Assembly: GCF_005502935.1 (NCBI RefSeq) | Contig: NZ_SCMP01000002.1 | Location: forward strand, 248,001 to 312,000 | Origin: Pseudomonas sp. 2FG | GTDB lineage: Bacteria; Pseudomonadota; Gammaproteobacteria; Pseudomonadales; Pseudomonadaceae | DNA: 64,000 nucleotides | Reading direction: 5' to 3' | Part shown: one piece after another, positions 1 to 8,019 of the stretch | Layout: every line of letters starts with the position of its first letter | Numbering within the stretch: position 1 is the first letter of the stretch | The notes under the pieces: model-generated | Databases searched by the model: none | Told to the model about the DNA's origin: nothing | The model's input: only the letters and a program-made list of their open reading frames with translations | Program-made: the position numbers and the translations under genes

Positions 1-1125
1 TGGCTGCACTGGGGGCCGGTGGACTGCAAGGCCAAGAAGGACGGCACGTTGGCCGAGAGTGGCCTGCACAGCAGCGCCCTGGCCTGGCTGCTGCACGGTC
101 GTCACTTACAGGGCGACGATGCCCTGGGCGAACTCGCCGGCCATCTGCAAACACTGAGTCCCCATGGCCTGCGCGGCGAAATCGAGCAGCTGGTCAGCAG
201 CAGTCAGGGCCATATGGCCATTCAGCCGCTGCGCGCCACCGAAGCCAGCACCGCCGGCGAACAACGCGCCCCGGCGCCGCAACAGCTGGCCACGTTGCAA
301 CGCAGTCTGCACAGCGCCTGGCGCATCGGCAGCTTCTCCGGCCTGGCCGCCGGCCTGCACATGGAGGCGCCGGATCGTGATGGCCTGGTGATGCCGGATG
401 CCAGCGAGCCGGGGGCCGGCTTCTTCGGCTTTCCCCGTGGTGCCCGTGCCGGTACCTGTCTGCACGCCGTGCTGGAGGACTGGGTACGGGGCAAGGGCGA
501 GCTGCCGCAACTGGTGGAACACGCGCTGAAGGCCCACGGCCTCTCCACCGACTGGACCGAGCTGGCTGCCACGCACCTGCAGCAGGTGCTCGACAGCGAT
601 CTGGATGGCCAGGGCCTGACCCTGGCCGCCCTCGCCCCGGCCCGGCGCCTGCCGGAACTGGGCTTTACCTTCCCGGTCGCCAACCTGGATGTGCAGCGCC
701 TGCGGGCGATCCTGGCGGACCCGCTGCATGGCCTAGCCGCCCCCATGCGGGAAGCGGCGGCGCGGCTGGAGTTCGACGGCCTCAAGGGCTTCCTCAAGGG
801 CTTTATCGACCTGACCTTCGAGCATCAGGGGCGCTGGTATATCGCCGACTACAAATCCAACTGGCTCGGCCCGGACGCCAGCTATTACGGCGGCGAGCGG
901 CTGCTCCAGGCCCTGGCCGCCGAACATTACTACCTGCAATACCTGATCTATCTGGTGGCGTTGCGGCGCTTCCTCCGCCAGCGCTTGGCGGACTTCAACG
1001 ACGACCAGCTGGGCGGCGCCTATTACCTGTTCCTGCGCGGCATGCCGAGCGCCGGGGTGTATTTCTCGCGTCCGGCCGACTCGCTGCTGGATGCGCTGGA
1101 TCGGCTGTTCGAGGAGGGTGTTTGA
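1..1125 (+). CDS. recB: RecBCD nuclease/helicase beta subunit, C-terminal part (5' truncated by window)
   Basis: The reading frame is open from base 1, so the gene begins outside the window; about 374 C-terminal codons are present. The segment around residues 140-160 (GTCLHAVLEDW) and the later LKGFIDLTFEHQGRWYIADYKSNWLG region carry the RecB-family nuclease motif, with the Asp and the DYK Lys that bind and activate Mg2+. RecB is the 3'-5' helicase and sole nuclease subunit of the double-strand-break repair enzyme RecBCD. recD follows on the same strand, which supports the call. The end is the TGA at 1123-1125, just before the first palindromic repeat. Confidence 0.93.
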   Translation, partial: WLHWGPVDCKAKKDGTLAESGLHSSALAWLLHGRHLQGDDALGELAGHLQTLSPHGLRGEIEQLVSSSQGHMAIQPLRATEASTAGEQRAPAPQQLATLQRSLHSAWRIGSFSGLAAGLHMEAPDRDGLVMPDASEPGAGFFGFPRGARAGTCLHAVLEDWVRGKGELPQLVEHALKAHGLSTDWTELAATHLQQVLDSDLDGQGLTLAALAPARRLPELGFTFPVANLDVQRLRAILADPLHGLAAPMREAAARLEFDGLKGFLKGFIDLTFEHQGRWYIADYKSNWLGPDASYYGGERLLQALAAEHYYLQYLIYLVALRRFLRQRLADFNDDQLGGAYYLFLRGMPSAGVYFSRPADSLLDALDRLFEEGV

Positions 1126-1133
1126 TGTCGTCA

Positions 1134-1187
1134 GTAGGGTGCGCCGTGCGCACCATCCGCCTGCTTTCCGGTGCGCATGGCTACGCC
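1134..1187. repeat. GTAGGGTGCGCC-family palindromic repeat, copy A (degenerate right arm)
   Basis: The left arm is GTAGGGTGCGCCGTGCGCACC. The right arm, around 1170-1187, is GGTGCGCATGGCTACGCC and has lost the canonical GCGCACCCTAC end. The repeat lies in the recB-recD spacer. The same family recurs at 1238, 10617, 32586 and 46360. Confidence 0.7.
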
Positions 1188-1207
1188 TTTCGTCAGGAGT
1201 CTTACCC

Positions 1208-1324
1208 ATGACCTTCGGCCCGCTGACAGAGGCTTTCGTAGGGTGCGCCTCGCGCACCGGTGGTCTACTCGGCGCTACCGATTATTGTGGTGCGCGTGGC
1301 GCACCCTACGGGACTTGCCCATGA
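1208..1324 (+). CDS. Possible 38-codon leader ORF overlapping the recD start
   Basis: An ATG at 1208 sits 8 nt after a good Shine-Dalgarno AGGAG (1195-1199). The frame runs 38 codons through palindromic repeat copy B and stops at TGA 1322-1324, overlapping the recD ATG (1321) as ATGA. Its first codons (MTFGPLTEAFV) resemble the recD N-terminus (LGPLERAFVDS). It may be the old recD 5' end, cut off when the repeat inserted. If translated, it could deliver ribosomes to the recD start, which itself has only a weak Shine-Dalgarno. This is inference; the peptide itself probably has no function. Confidence 0.35.
   Translation: MTFGPLTEAFVGCASRTGGLLGATDYCGARGAPYGTCP
1238..1310. repeat. GTAGGGTGCGCC-family palindromic repeat, copy B
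   Basis: Two arms face each other: GTAGGGTGCGCCTCGCGCACC at 1238-1258 and GGTGCGCGTGGCGCACCCTAC ending at 1309. They are separated by about 30 bp. The copy is intact and ends 11 bp before the recD start codon. Confidence 0.85.
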
Positions 1325-3189
1325 GTTTTGCTGCCCTGCCCCTCGGCCCGTTGGAGCGGGCCTTCGTCGACAGCCTGCAGCGCCTCGATCCCCAGGCCGG
1401 CGAAGCCGTGCTGGTGGGCGCTGCGCTGACCTGTGGCGCGCTGGCCGAGGGCGATGTCTGCCTGCCATTGCGCCGTTGGGCCGGGCAACGGGCCTGGCCG
1501 GAGGCGGGCGGCGGGCTGCTGCTGCCGGCCTTGGCCGACTGGCGCGGGCAACTGGCGGCGTCGTCCCTGGTCGGCCTGCCCGGCGCCTTCGCACCGCTGA
1601 TTCTGGATGGCGAACGCCTCTACCTGGCCCGCTATCACGCCTACGAAACCCAGCTGGCAGGGCAACTGCTCGCCCGCGGGAGTGCGACCCCGGAGATCGA
1701 CGAGACGCTGTTGGCCGACGGCCTGACCCGGCTGTTTGCCCGTAATAGCGGCCAGGCCGGGCCGGATTGGCAACGCCTCGCCGCGGCCCAGGCGGTACGC
1801 CGCAATCTGGCGGTGATCTCCGGCGGCCCCGGCACCGGCAAGACCAGCACCGTGGTGCGCCTGCTCGCCGCGCTGCTCGAACAGCCGGGCGGTTCACGCC
1901 TGGCCATCGGCCTCGCCGCCCCCACCGGTAAAGCCGCCGCGCGCATGGCCGAGGCGATCCGCACGGCCAAGGCCGAGCTGCCGGTCAGTGACGCGATCAA
2001 GGCGGCGCTGCCGGACGAGGCGCGCACCCTGCACCGTCTGCTCGGTAGCCGCGGCGACAGCCCGCGGGTGCGGCATAACGCCGCCAGCCCGTTGCCGCTG
2101 GATGTGTTGGTGGTGGACGAAGCCTCGATGGTCGACCTGGCACTGATGGCCAAGCTGGTCGACGCCCTGCCCGCCAATGCGCGACTGATCCTGCTCGGCG
2201 ACAAGGACCAGCTGTCCGCCGTCGAAGCCGGCGCGGTCTTCGCCGAGCTGTGCGAGGGCAGCGGTTTCGCTGCGCACACCGCAGCCGCCTTGCAACGCCT
2301 GACCGGGCAGTCGGTGGCGGTGCAGACCCCGCGCTCCAGGCTCGGCGATGCCGTGGTGTTGCTGACCCACAGCCACCGCTTCGCCGGTGACAGCGGCATT
2401 GGCGAACTGGCGCGGCGCATCAACGGCGGCGATGCGGCCGGAACCTTGAATCTGCTCAAGGAGGGCCGCGCCGATCTGGCCTGGCAATCCCAGCCGGCCC
2501 CGGCCGCCCTGCTCGACCGCCTCGAGCAGGGTTATGCGCCCTATCTGGCGGCCGCCCGCAGTGGCGATCCGACGGCAAGCTTCCAAGCCTTTAATGCCTT
2601 TCGCGCGCTGACCGCCCAGCGCGAAGGGCCCTGGGGCGTGGCGGGTATCAACGAGGCGCTGGAGGCGCGGATCAAACGCCGCTTCAGCCTGCCCAGCCGC
2701 GAGCGCTGGTATCCCGGCCGGGCGGTGATGGTGCGTCAGAACGATTACGCCCTCGGCCTGTTCAACGGCGATATTGGCCTCTGCCTGGCCAGCGAACACG
2801 GCCTGCGGGTCTATTTCGAGAGCGCCGGCGAGGCCGAGCACAGCTTCCGTCCCTTCTCGCCCGCTCGCCTGCCCAGTCACGACAGCGCCTTCGCCATGAC
2901 CGTGCACAAAAGCCAGGGCTCGGAATTCAGCGAGGTGCTGTTGGCCCTGCCGGAAACCCCTAGCCCACTGCTGACCCGCTCGCTGCTCTACACCGGCATC
3001 ACCCGGGCCAAGCACAAGGTCGAACTCTGGGCCTTGCCGGCCCGGCTCGCCGAGGCCGTCAGCACCCGCGCCGAGCGCGCGGCGGGCTTGGCCGAGCGGT
3101 TGGGGGTGAGTCCGGTTGTGGACGAGCCGCCGCGCAGCGCTTCAGCCGTTGCGGTTACGCCGGGGAGCGATCAGCTCAGTTTGTTTTAA
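1321..3189 (+). CDS. recD: RecBCD alpha subunit, 5'-3' helicase RecD
   Basis: The 622-residue product has the RecD layout. A Walker A motif GGPGTGKT lies near residues 168-175, a DEAS-type Walker B (VVDEASMVDL) near 265, and a C-terminal helicase motif AMTVHKSQGSEF near 525, followed by the TGITRAK box. RecD is the fast 5'-3' motor of RecBCD and controls Chi recognition. I chose the ATG at 1321 because the protein aligns naturally from MSFAALPLGPLERAFVDSL; an upstream in-frame ATG at 1177 would translate through repeat DNA. Spacing to recB (195 bp) is long for this operon because of two repeat copies. Translation may be coupled to the small ORF ending at 1324. Confidence 0.95.
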   Translation: MSFAALPLGPLERAFVDSLQRLDPQAGEAVLVGAALTCGALAEGDVCLPLRRWAGQRAWPEAGGGLLLPALADWRGQLAASSLVGLPGAFAPLILDGERLYLARYHAYETQLAGQLLARGSATPEIDETLLADGLTRLFARNSGQAGPDWQRLAAAQAVRRNLAVISGGPGTGKTSTVVRLLAALLEQPGGSRLAIGLAAPTGKAAARMAEAIRTAKAELPVSDAIKAALPDEARTLHRLLGSRGDSPRVRHNAASPLPLDVLVVDEASMVDLALMAKLVDALPANARLILLGDKDQLSAVEAGAVFAELCEGSGFAAHTAAALQRLTGQSVAVQTPRSRLGDAVVLLTHSHRFAGDSGIGELARRINGGDAAGTLNLLKEGRADLAWQSQPAPAALLDRLEQGYAPYLAAARSGDPTASFQAFNAFRALTAQREGPWGVAGINEALEARIKRRFSLPSRERWYPGRAVMVRQNDYALGLFNGDIGLCLASEHGLRVYFESAGEAEHSFRPFSPARLPSHDSAFAMTVHKSQGSEFSEVLLALPETPSPLLTRSLLYTGITRAKHKVELWALPARLAEAVSTRAERAAGLAERLGVSPVVDEPPRSASAVAVTPGSDQLSLF

Positions 3190-3200
3190 TGAAGCTCTTC

Positions 3201-3266
3201 GTAGGAGCGGGCCATGCCCGCGAAAAGCGGCAACGCAAAAGCATCGCGGGCATGGCCCGCTCCTAC
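3201..3266. repeat. REP pair (GTAGGAGCGGGCCATGCCCGCGA type)
   Basis: Two inverted REP units lie head to head: GTAGGAGCGGGCCATGCCCG from 3201 and the complementary CGGGCATGGCCCGCTCCTAC ending at 3266. The pair sits between the convergent 3' ends of recD and the terC-like gene, a common site for Pseudomonas REP pairs, and may stabilise both transcripts. Confidence 0.85.
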
Positions 3267-3294
3267 GGGTTTTGATGCGCGACCTGCAAGGCGC

Positions 3295-4065
3295 TTACTC
3301 GCCGGGAATATCCTTGCGCAGCTTCACCGGCTCGCTGAGTTGCTCCTGCTTCTTCTCCCGCGCGCTGCGCATGCGGATGTTGACGGCTTCGACCGCCAGC
3401 GAGAAGGCCATGGCGAAGTACACGTAGCCTTTGGCTACATGCGCATCGAAGGCTTCGGCGATCAGCACGGTGCCGACCATGATCAGGAACGACAGCGCGA
3501 GCATCTTCAGCGAGGGGTGCTTGTCGATAAAGGCGCTGATGGTGCCGGAGGCCAGCATCATCACCAGCACTGCGACGACTATCGCGGCGATCATCACCGG
3601 CACGTACGAGACCATGCCGACCGCGGTGATCACCGAGTCCAGCGAGAAGACGATGTCGATGATGGCGATCTGGATGATGGTGCCGAGAAAGCCGCCGCCC
3701 ATGCCTTTCGGCTCATCGAGGGTGTCGTCTTCGCCTTCCAGGCTGTTGTACATCTCGCTGCTGCTCTTCCACAGCAGAAACAGGCCGCCGAAGAACAGAA
3801 TCAGATCGCGCCCGGAAAAGCCCTGCTCCAGTACCGTGAACAGATCGGTGGTCAGGCGCATGACCCAGGTGATCGACAACAACAGCATGATCCGCGTGAC
3901 CATCGCCAGCGCCAGGCCGAAGATGCGGGTCTTCGCTTGCATGGCTTTCGGCATGCGGCTGACCAGGATCGAGATCATGATGATGTTGTCGATGCCGAGG
4001 ACAATTTCCAAGGCCGTCAGGGTGAAAAACGCGACCCAGATTTCCGGGCTGGTCAGCCATTCCAT
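3295..4065 (-). CDS. TerC-family integral membrane protein
   Basis: The product has 256 residues and about seven hydrophobic segments. It carries the two TerC-family signatures, EIVLGIDNIIMI near residue 20 and IDIVFSLDSVITAVG near 140, each with acidic residues inside a membrane helix, as expected of an ion-handling channel. The family is linked to tellurite resistance and, in better-studied members, to Mn2+ export during membrane protein metallation; which ion this one handles cannot be told. A Shine-Dalgarno AGGAAG precedes the ATG at 4065. The cytoplasmic tail is rich in Lys, Arg and Glu. Confidence 0.85.
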   Translation of the reverse strand: MEWLTSPEIWVAFFTLTALEIVLGIDNIIMISILVSRMPKAMQAKTRIFGLALAMVTRIMLLLSITWVMRLTTDLFTVLEQGFSGRDLILFFGGLFLLWKSSSEMYNSLEGEDDTLDEPKGMGGGFLGTIIQIAIIDIVFSLDSVITAVGMVSYVPVMIAAIVVAVLVMMLASGTISAFIDKHPSLKMLALSFLIMVGTVLIAEAFDAHVAKGYVYFAMAFSLAVEAVNIRMRSAREKKQEQLSEPVKLRKDIPGE

Positions 4066-4102
4066 GTAAAACCTTCCTCTTGCGGTGGTGCAGGCGATTA
4101 AG

Positions 4103-5410
4103 TCAGTGGCTGCCGAACAGCGGGAAGATCCCCATCAGCAGCGCGGCGAACAGGATACACAGGCAAACCAGCACTGCCCATTTCAGGGTGAAACGTTGGT
4201 GCTCGCCAAACTCGATACCGGCCAGGCCGACCAGCAGGTAAGTAGAGGGTACCAGCGGGCTGAGCAGATGTACCGGTTGGCCGACGATCGAGGCGCGGGC
4301 CATTTCCACCGGGCTGATGCCGTAATGGCTGGCGGCCTCGGCGAGCACCGGCAGCACGCCGTAGTAGAAGGCGTCGTTGGACATGAAGAAGGTGAACGGC
4401 ATGCTCACCACGGCGGTGATCAGCGCCAAATATGGCCCCATGGCGTCTGGAATCACCGCCAATAAACTTTTCGACATGGCGTCGACCATGCCGGTGCCAG
4501 AGAGGATGCCGGTGAAGATCCCCGCGGCGAAGATCAGCCCGACCACCGCCAGGACGTTGCCGGCATGGGCGGCGACGCGCTCCTTCTGCTGCTGCAGGCA
4601 GGGGTAGTTGACGATCATGGCGATGCCGAAGGCGAGCATAAACAGCACCGGCAGCGGCAGCAGGCCGCTAATCAGCGCCAGCATCAGGGCGGCGGTGAGC
4701 GCGCCGTTGAACCAGATCAGCCGTGGGCGGCGCGCGTCCGGGTACTGCGACACGCTGATGGCGCCGTGCTCGACCGCATCGCCGGGCAGATGCAGTTCGC
4801 CGAGGCGCGCCCGCTCGCGTTTGCCGTAGAGGTAGGCGATCAGCAGGATCGCCACGACGCCGGCGAGCATGGCCGGAATCATCGGCACGAAGATCGCCGA
4901 CGGGTCGACGTGCAGGGCGCTGGCGGCGCGCGCGGTCGGGCCGCCCCAGGGCGTCATGTTCATCACCCCGCCGGCGAGGATGATCAGCCCGGCCATGATC
5001 CGCGGGCTCATGCCCAGGCGGCTGTAGAGCGGCAGCATGGCGGCCACGCAGATCATGTAGGTGGTCGCGCCGTCACCGTCCAGGGACACCACCAGGGCCA
5101 GCACCGCGGTGCCGACCGAGACCTTCAGCGGGTCGCCTTTGACCAGCTGGAGAATCTTGCGCACCGCCGGATCGAACAGCCCGGAGTCGATCATCAGGGC
5201 GAAATAGAGGATGGCGAACATCAGCATCACGCCGGTCGGCGCGAGCTTGGTGATGCCCTCCAGCATCATCGGGCCGATCCCGGCGGCGAAGCCCCCGATC
5301 AGGGCGAAGACGATAGGGATGATGATCAGGGCGATCAACGCCGAGAGGCGCTTGCTCATGATCAGGTACATAAAGGTGACGACCATGGCGAAGCCGAGGA
5401 AGGTCAGCAT
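4103..5410 (-). CDS. CitMHS-family citrate/metal:H+ symporter
   Basis: The 435-residue, very hydrophobic protein has about 12 membrane segments and the CitMHS family pattern: MLTFLGFAMV at the start, VVSLDGDGATTYMI near 110, and VSMPFTFFMSNDAFYYGVLPVLAE near 340. Members take up citrate complexed with Mg2+ or Ca2+ with protons. A Shine-Dalgarno GGAG precedes the ATG. It lies 37 bp upstream of the TerC-like gene on the same strand, so the two may be cotranscribed; that would pair a metal-citrate importer with a metal-linked TerC protein. The cotranscription is inferred from spacing. Confidence 0.88.
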   Translation of the reverse strand: MLTFLGFAMVVTFMYLIMSKRLSALIALIIIPIVFALIGGFAAGIGPMMLEGITKLAPTGVMLMFAILYFALMIDSGLFDPAVRKILQLVKGDPLKVSVGTAVLALVVSLDGDGATTYMICVAAMLPLYSRLGMSPRIMAGLIILAGGVMNMTPWGGPTARAASALHVDPSAIFVPMIPAMLAGVVAILLIAYLYGKRERARLGELHLPGDAVEHGAISVSQYPDARRPRLIWFNGALTAALMLALISGLLPLPVLFMLAFGIAMIVNYPCLQQQKERVAAHAGNVLAVVGLIFAAGIFTGILSGTGMVDAMSKSLLAVIPDAMGPYLALITAVVSMPFTFFMSNDAFYYGVLPVLAEAASHYGISPVEMARASIVGQPVHLLSPLVPSTYLLVGLAGIEFGEHQRFTLKWAVLVCLCILFAALLMGIFPLFGSH

Positions 5411-5897
5411 GGGATTACTCCAGGCGAGTGGGTGACGTACGGGTCAACGGGCGCGGCAGCACGGCAGCGGTCGGGACGGGCGGCCTGGAGGATCGGAAAG
5501 GCGGGTGCAGCGCAGCAGGACAGAGCAGGAACTCGACATGACAAACCACCGATTGTTTTTTTTCTGGGGGCCCGCGGCTGGTGGCGGGAGGCTGGATGCT
5601 AAGCGGCGAAGCTTTCAGCAGGCTTTCGTTGGCGCAGGGGTGTGCCGGGATGCGGAGCTTCCGACGGACGGCTTTCAGCCTCTTACGCTTTTTATTGGAT
5701 CCCCGCATTCGCGAGGATGAGGGGTTAGGCGGGGTTGTGTAGGGTGGAAAAGCCGCAAAGCGGTTTTCCACCATAGGGGAGTCCAGGGTGCCTAGTGGGT
5801 GGATAAAAAGAGTGTTATCCACCCTACGTTTATTGATCCTCCGAGGCGGGAATCCAGTGAGCGACGCCGCCGCTATGCCGCCATATAGATGGGCTGC
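5411..5897. other. Gene-free spacer with a palindromic repeat
   Basis: No convincing coding sequence is seen on either strand. The stretch holds the upstream region of the CitMHS gene, a T-run near 5553-5560 and the inverted repeat at 5739-5827. Short open frames here lack ribosome sites and family-like composition. Confidence 0.6.
5739..5827. repeat. GTAGGGTGG/CCACCCTAC palindromic repeat
   Basis: The unit starts GTAGGGTGGAAAAGCCGC and ends TTATCCACCCTAC, so its outer ends are inverted repeats. It also holds two inner hairpins: GGAAAAGCCGC with GCGGTTTTCC, and GGGTGGATAA with TTATCCACCC. This is a second repeat family, distinct from the GTAGGGTGCGCC units. Confidence 0.75.
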
Positions 5898-6029
5898 TCA
5901 GCTTTTCAGCAATCCGCCATCGACGGGGATCAGCGCTCCGGTCACATAACCGGCCAGCGCCACGCCGAAGCCCAACCCGGAGCTGCCTCCGCAGACCAGT
6001 GCCGTACGCTTTTCGAGAGAAAGATGCAT
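5898..6029 (-). pseudogene. Short-chain dehydrogenase/reductase remnant with large in-frame internal deletion
   Basis: The frame is 43 codons long, from an ATG at 6029 preceded by AAGGAG to a TGA at 5898. Residues 1-24 (MHLSLEKRTALVCGGSSGLG...) are the first strand and the glycine-rich NAD(P) loop of an SDR enzyme. Residues 26-43 (AGYVTGALIPVDGGLLKS) are the extreme C-terminus of the same family (the GxxxxVDGG end). The roughly 200 residues between, including the YxxxK catalytic site, are missing, so it cannot be an active enzyme. The ribosome site is intact and the join keeps the frame. Confidence 0.75.
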
Positions 6030-6103
6030 GGGGTCTCCTTACGTCTTAATACAGCCTGGCGGGTTTGCAGACAGCTCGCGGCCATCTGCAAATCCCAGGT
6101 GAT

Positions 6104-7159
6104 TCAGGCTGTCAGTACGCGGCAAGCATGGGCCGGGATGGTCACCGACACCGGGTTGCCGATGGCCAGGCCGATGCCCTGGCAGGGTGTGCTCAGTGCG
6201 GTCAGGGATACGCCGGAACACTCGATGGTGGTTTCGATGGTCGCGCCTATGTCGCGCACGAAGGTCACCGTACCCTGCAGACGGTTGTCTGCACTGGCCT
6301 GCGGCCGCGACAGTTCCAGGTCCTCCGGGCGTACCAGCATCTTGATGTTGGCGCCGGCCTGGATGCTCGCGCAGATCGGCACCTGGAGCGCCGCACCGCC
6401 GGGCAGGCCGACCCGGCCGTTGCCCAGGGCGGTCGCCGGGAAGATATTGCCGGTGCCGATGAAGTCGGCGACGAAGGCGTTGGCGGGGTTGCGGTAGATC
6501 TCGATCGGCGTGCCGACCTGCTGCACCCGATGCTCGCCGAGCACGACCACTATATCGGCCATGGTCATGGCCTCGCGCTGGTCGTGGGTGACCATGATGG
6601 TGGTGATATTCAGGCGCTGTTGCAGTTGGCGGATCTCCACCTGCATGGACTCGCGCAGCTTGGCATCGAGTGCCGACAAGGGTTCGTCCAACAGCAGCAG
6701 CTTGGGGTGCGCGGCGATCGCCCGGGCAATCGCCACCCGCTGGCGTTGCCCGCCGGAGAGCTTGGCCACCGGGCGGTCGACCATCTCCTGCAACTGGATC
6801 AGTTGCAGCAATTCGGTCACCCGCGCCTGCTGATCCGCCTTGCTCACCCCGCGCAGGCGCAGCGGATAGGCGATGTTTTCCCCGACGGTCATGTGCGGGA
6901 ACAGTGCCAGCGATTGGAACACCATACCGAAGTTGCGCTGGTGCGCCGGGGTGTGGCCGATGTCTTGGCCATCCAGGCGGATTTCACCGCCGCTGAGGCT
7001 TTCCAGGCCGGCGATCATGCGCAACAGCGTGGTCTTGCCGCAACCCGAGGGGCCGAGGAAGCACACCAGTTTGCCCTCGGGCAGGTGCAGGTTGACGCCC
7101 TTCACGGCGCAAGCCGAGCCGTAGTGCTTCTCGACGTTTTGCAGAATCAGTCCAGTCAT
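6104..7159 (-). CDS. ABC transporter ATP-binding subunit, PotA/spermidine-putrescine type
   Basis: The product has 351 residues. Residues 1-235 form the ATPase domain: Walker A GPSGCGKTT near 37, Q-loop near 82, signature LSGGQRQRVAIARA near 135, Walker B LLLLDEPLSALD near 157, H-loop THD near 192. The rest matches the TOBE_2 domain of polyamine-type importers. It is the last gene of a four-gene leftward operon (binding protein, two permeases, ATPase) and lies 14 bp after the preceding permease. Because the neighbouring genes resemble 2-ketoarginine catabolism, a polyamine or guanidino compound is a reasonable substrate guess, but the sequence alone does not fix it. Confidence 0.9.
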   Translation of the reverse strand: MTGLILQNVEKHYGSACAVKGVNLHLPEGKLVCFLGPSGCGKTTLLRMIAGLESLSGGEIRLDGQDIGHTPAHQRNFGMVFQSLALFPHMTVGENIAYPLRLRGVSKADQQARVTELLQLIQLQEMVDRPVAKLSGGQRQRVAIARAIAAHPKLLLLDEPLSALDAKLRESMQVEIRQLQQRLNITTIMVTHDQREAMTMADIVVVLGEHRVQQVGTPIEIYRNPANAFVADFIGTGNIFPATALGNGRVGLPGGAALQVPICASIQAGANIKMLVRPEDLELSRPQASADNRLQGTVTFVRDIGATIETTIECSGVSLTALSTPCQGIGLAIGNPVSVTIPAHACRVLTA

Positions 7160-7173
7160 GCTTCACCTCGAAA

Positions 7174-8019
7174 TTAGAACGACACGCCACCTTCACCAAC
7201 CAGCTTCTCCAGCGCCCAGATCAGGGCGAAGTCGATCAGCACGATCAGCACGGCGAACGAGAAAACGGTCGGATCGAGGGAAGACACGGTGCGGCTGTAC
7301 ATCCAGATCGGCACGGTCATCACGTCGATGGTGTAAAGGAAATAGGTCACGGTGAACTCGTTGAACGAGACGATGAAGGCCAGCAGCATCCCCGCCAGGA
7401 TGCCTGAACGCATCAGCGGCACGACCACATCGACTATGGCTCGCAGCGGTGCTGCGCCAAGCATTTGCGCGGCCTCCTCGACTTCGCTGCCGATCGACAG
7501 CATCGCCGCGGTGCAGTTCTTCACCACGAAAGGCAGGGCGAGGATGACGTGGGCAATCACCAGGCGCGAGGTGTTCATCTGAAACGGCAGGCTGTCGAAC
7601 ACCAGCAACAGCGCGAGGCCCAGCACCACCATCGGGAACACCAACGGCAGCGCCATCAATTGCAGCGCCACGGCCTTGCCGCGGAACTCGCAGCGCACCA
7701 GCGCATAGGCCGCCGGCACGGCGATCAGGGTGGCGAAGATCATCGTCAGGCAGGCCACCAGCAGGCTGGTGGTCAGCGCCTGGCCGAGGCTCAGCACATC
7801 GCTCGAGTCCGGCGAGACGAAGGTGTTCCAGGCCGCCCTGTACCACTGCAGGCTGTAGCTGGCCGGCGGGAAATCCAGGTTCGAGGCGCCACTGAACGAC
7901 ATCACTATCATGCTCAGGATCGGCAGCACGGCCAGCAACAGGATGAACCCGGACAGGCCCATGGCGAAGCGGCCGCTGTCACCCGGCAAGGTCGGGGTGC
8001 GACTAAATAGACGACTCAT
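7174..8019 (-). CDS. ABC transporter permease, PotC-like
   Basis: The 281-residue inner-membrane permease has six or so hydrophobic segments and the cytoplasmic EAA loop (EEAAQMLGAAPLRAIVDVVVPLM near 180) that docks on the ATPase. It resembles the second permease of spermidine/putrescine importers. Its ATG at 8019 overlaps the stop of the upstream permease gene by 4 nt (ATGA), so the two are translationally coupled. Confidence 0.88.
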   Translation of the reverse strand: MSRLFSRTPTLPGDSGRFAMGLSGFILLLAVLPILSMIVMSFSGASNLDFPPASYSLQWYRAAWNTFVSPDSSDVLSLGQALTTSLLVACLTMIFATLIAVPAAYALVRCEFRGKAVALQLMALPLVFPMVVLGLALLLVFDSLPFQMNTSRLVIAHVILALPFVVKNCTAAMLSIGSEVEEAAQMLGAAPLRAIVDVVVPLMRSGILAGMLLAFIVSFNEFTVTYFLYTIDVMTVPIWMYSRTVSSLDPTVFSFAVLIVLIDFALIWALEKLVGEGGVSF

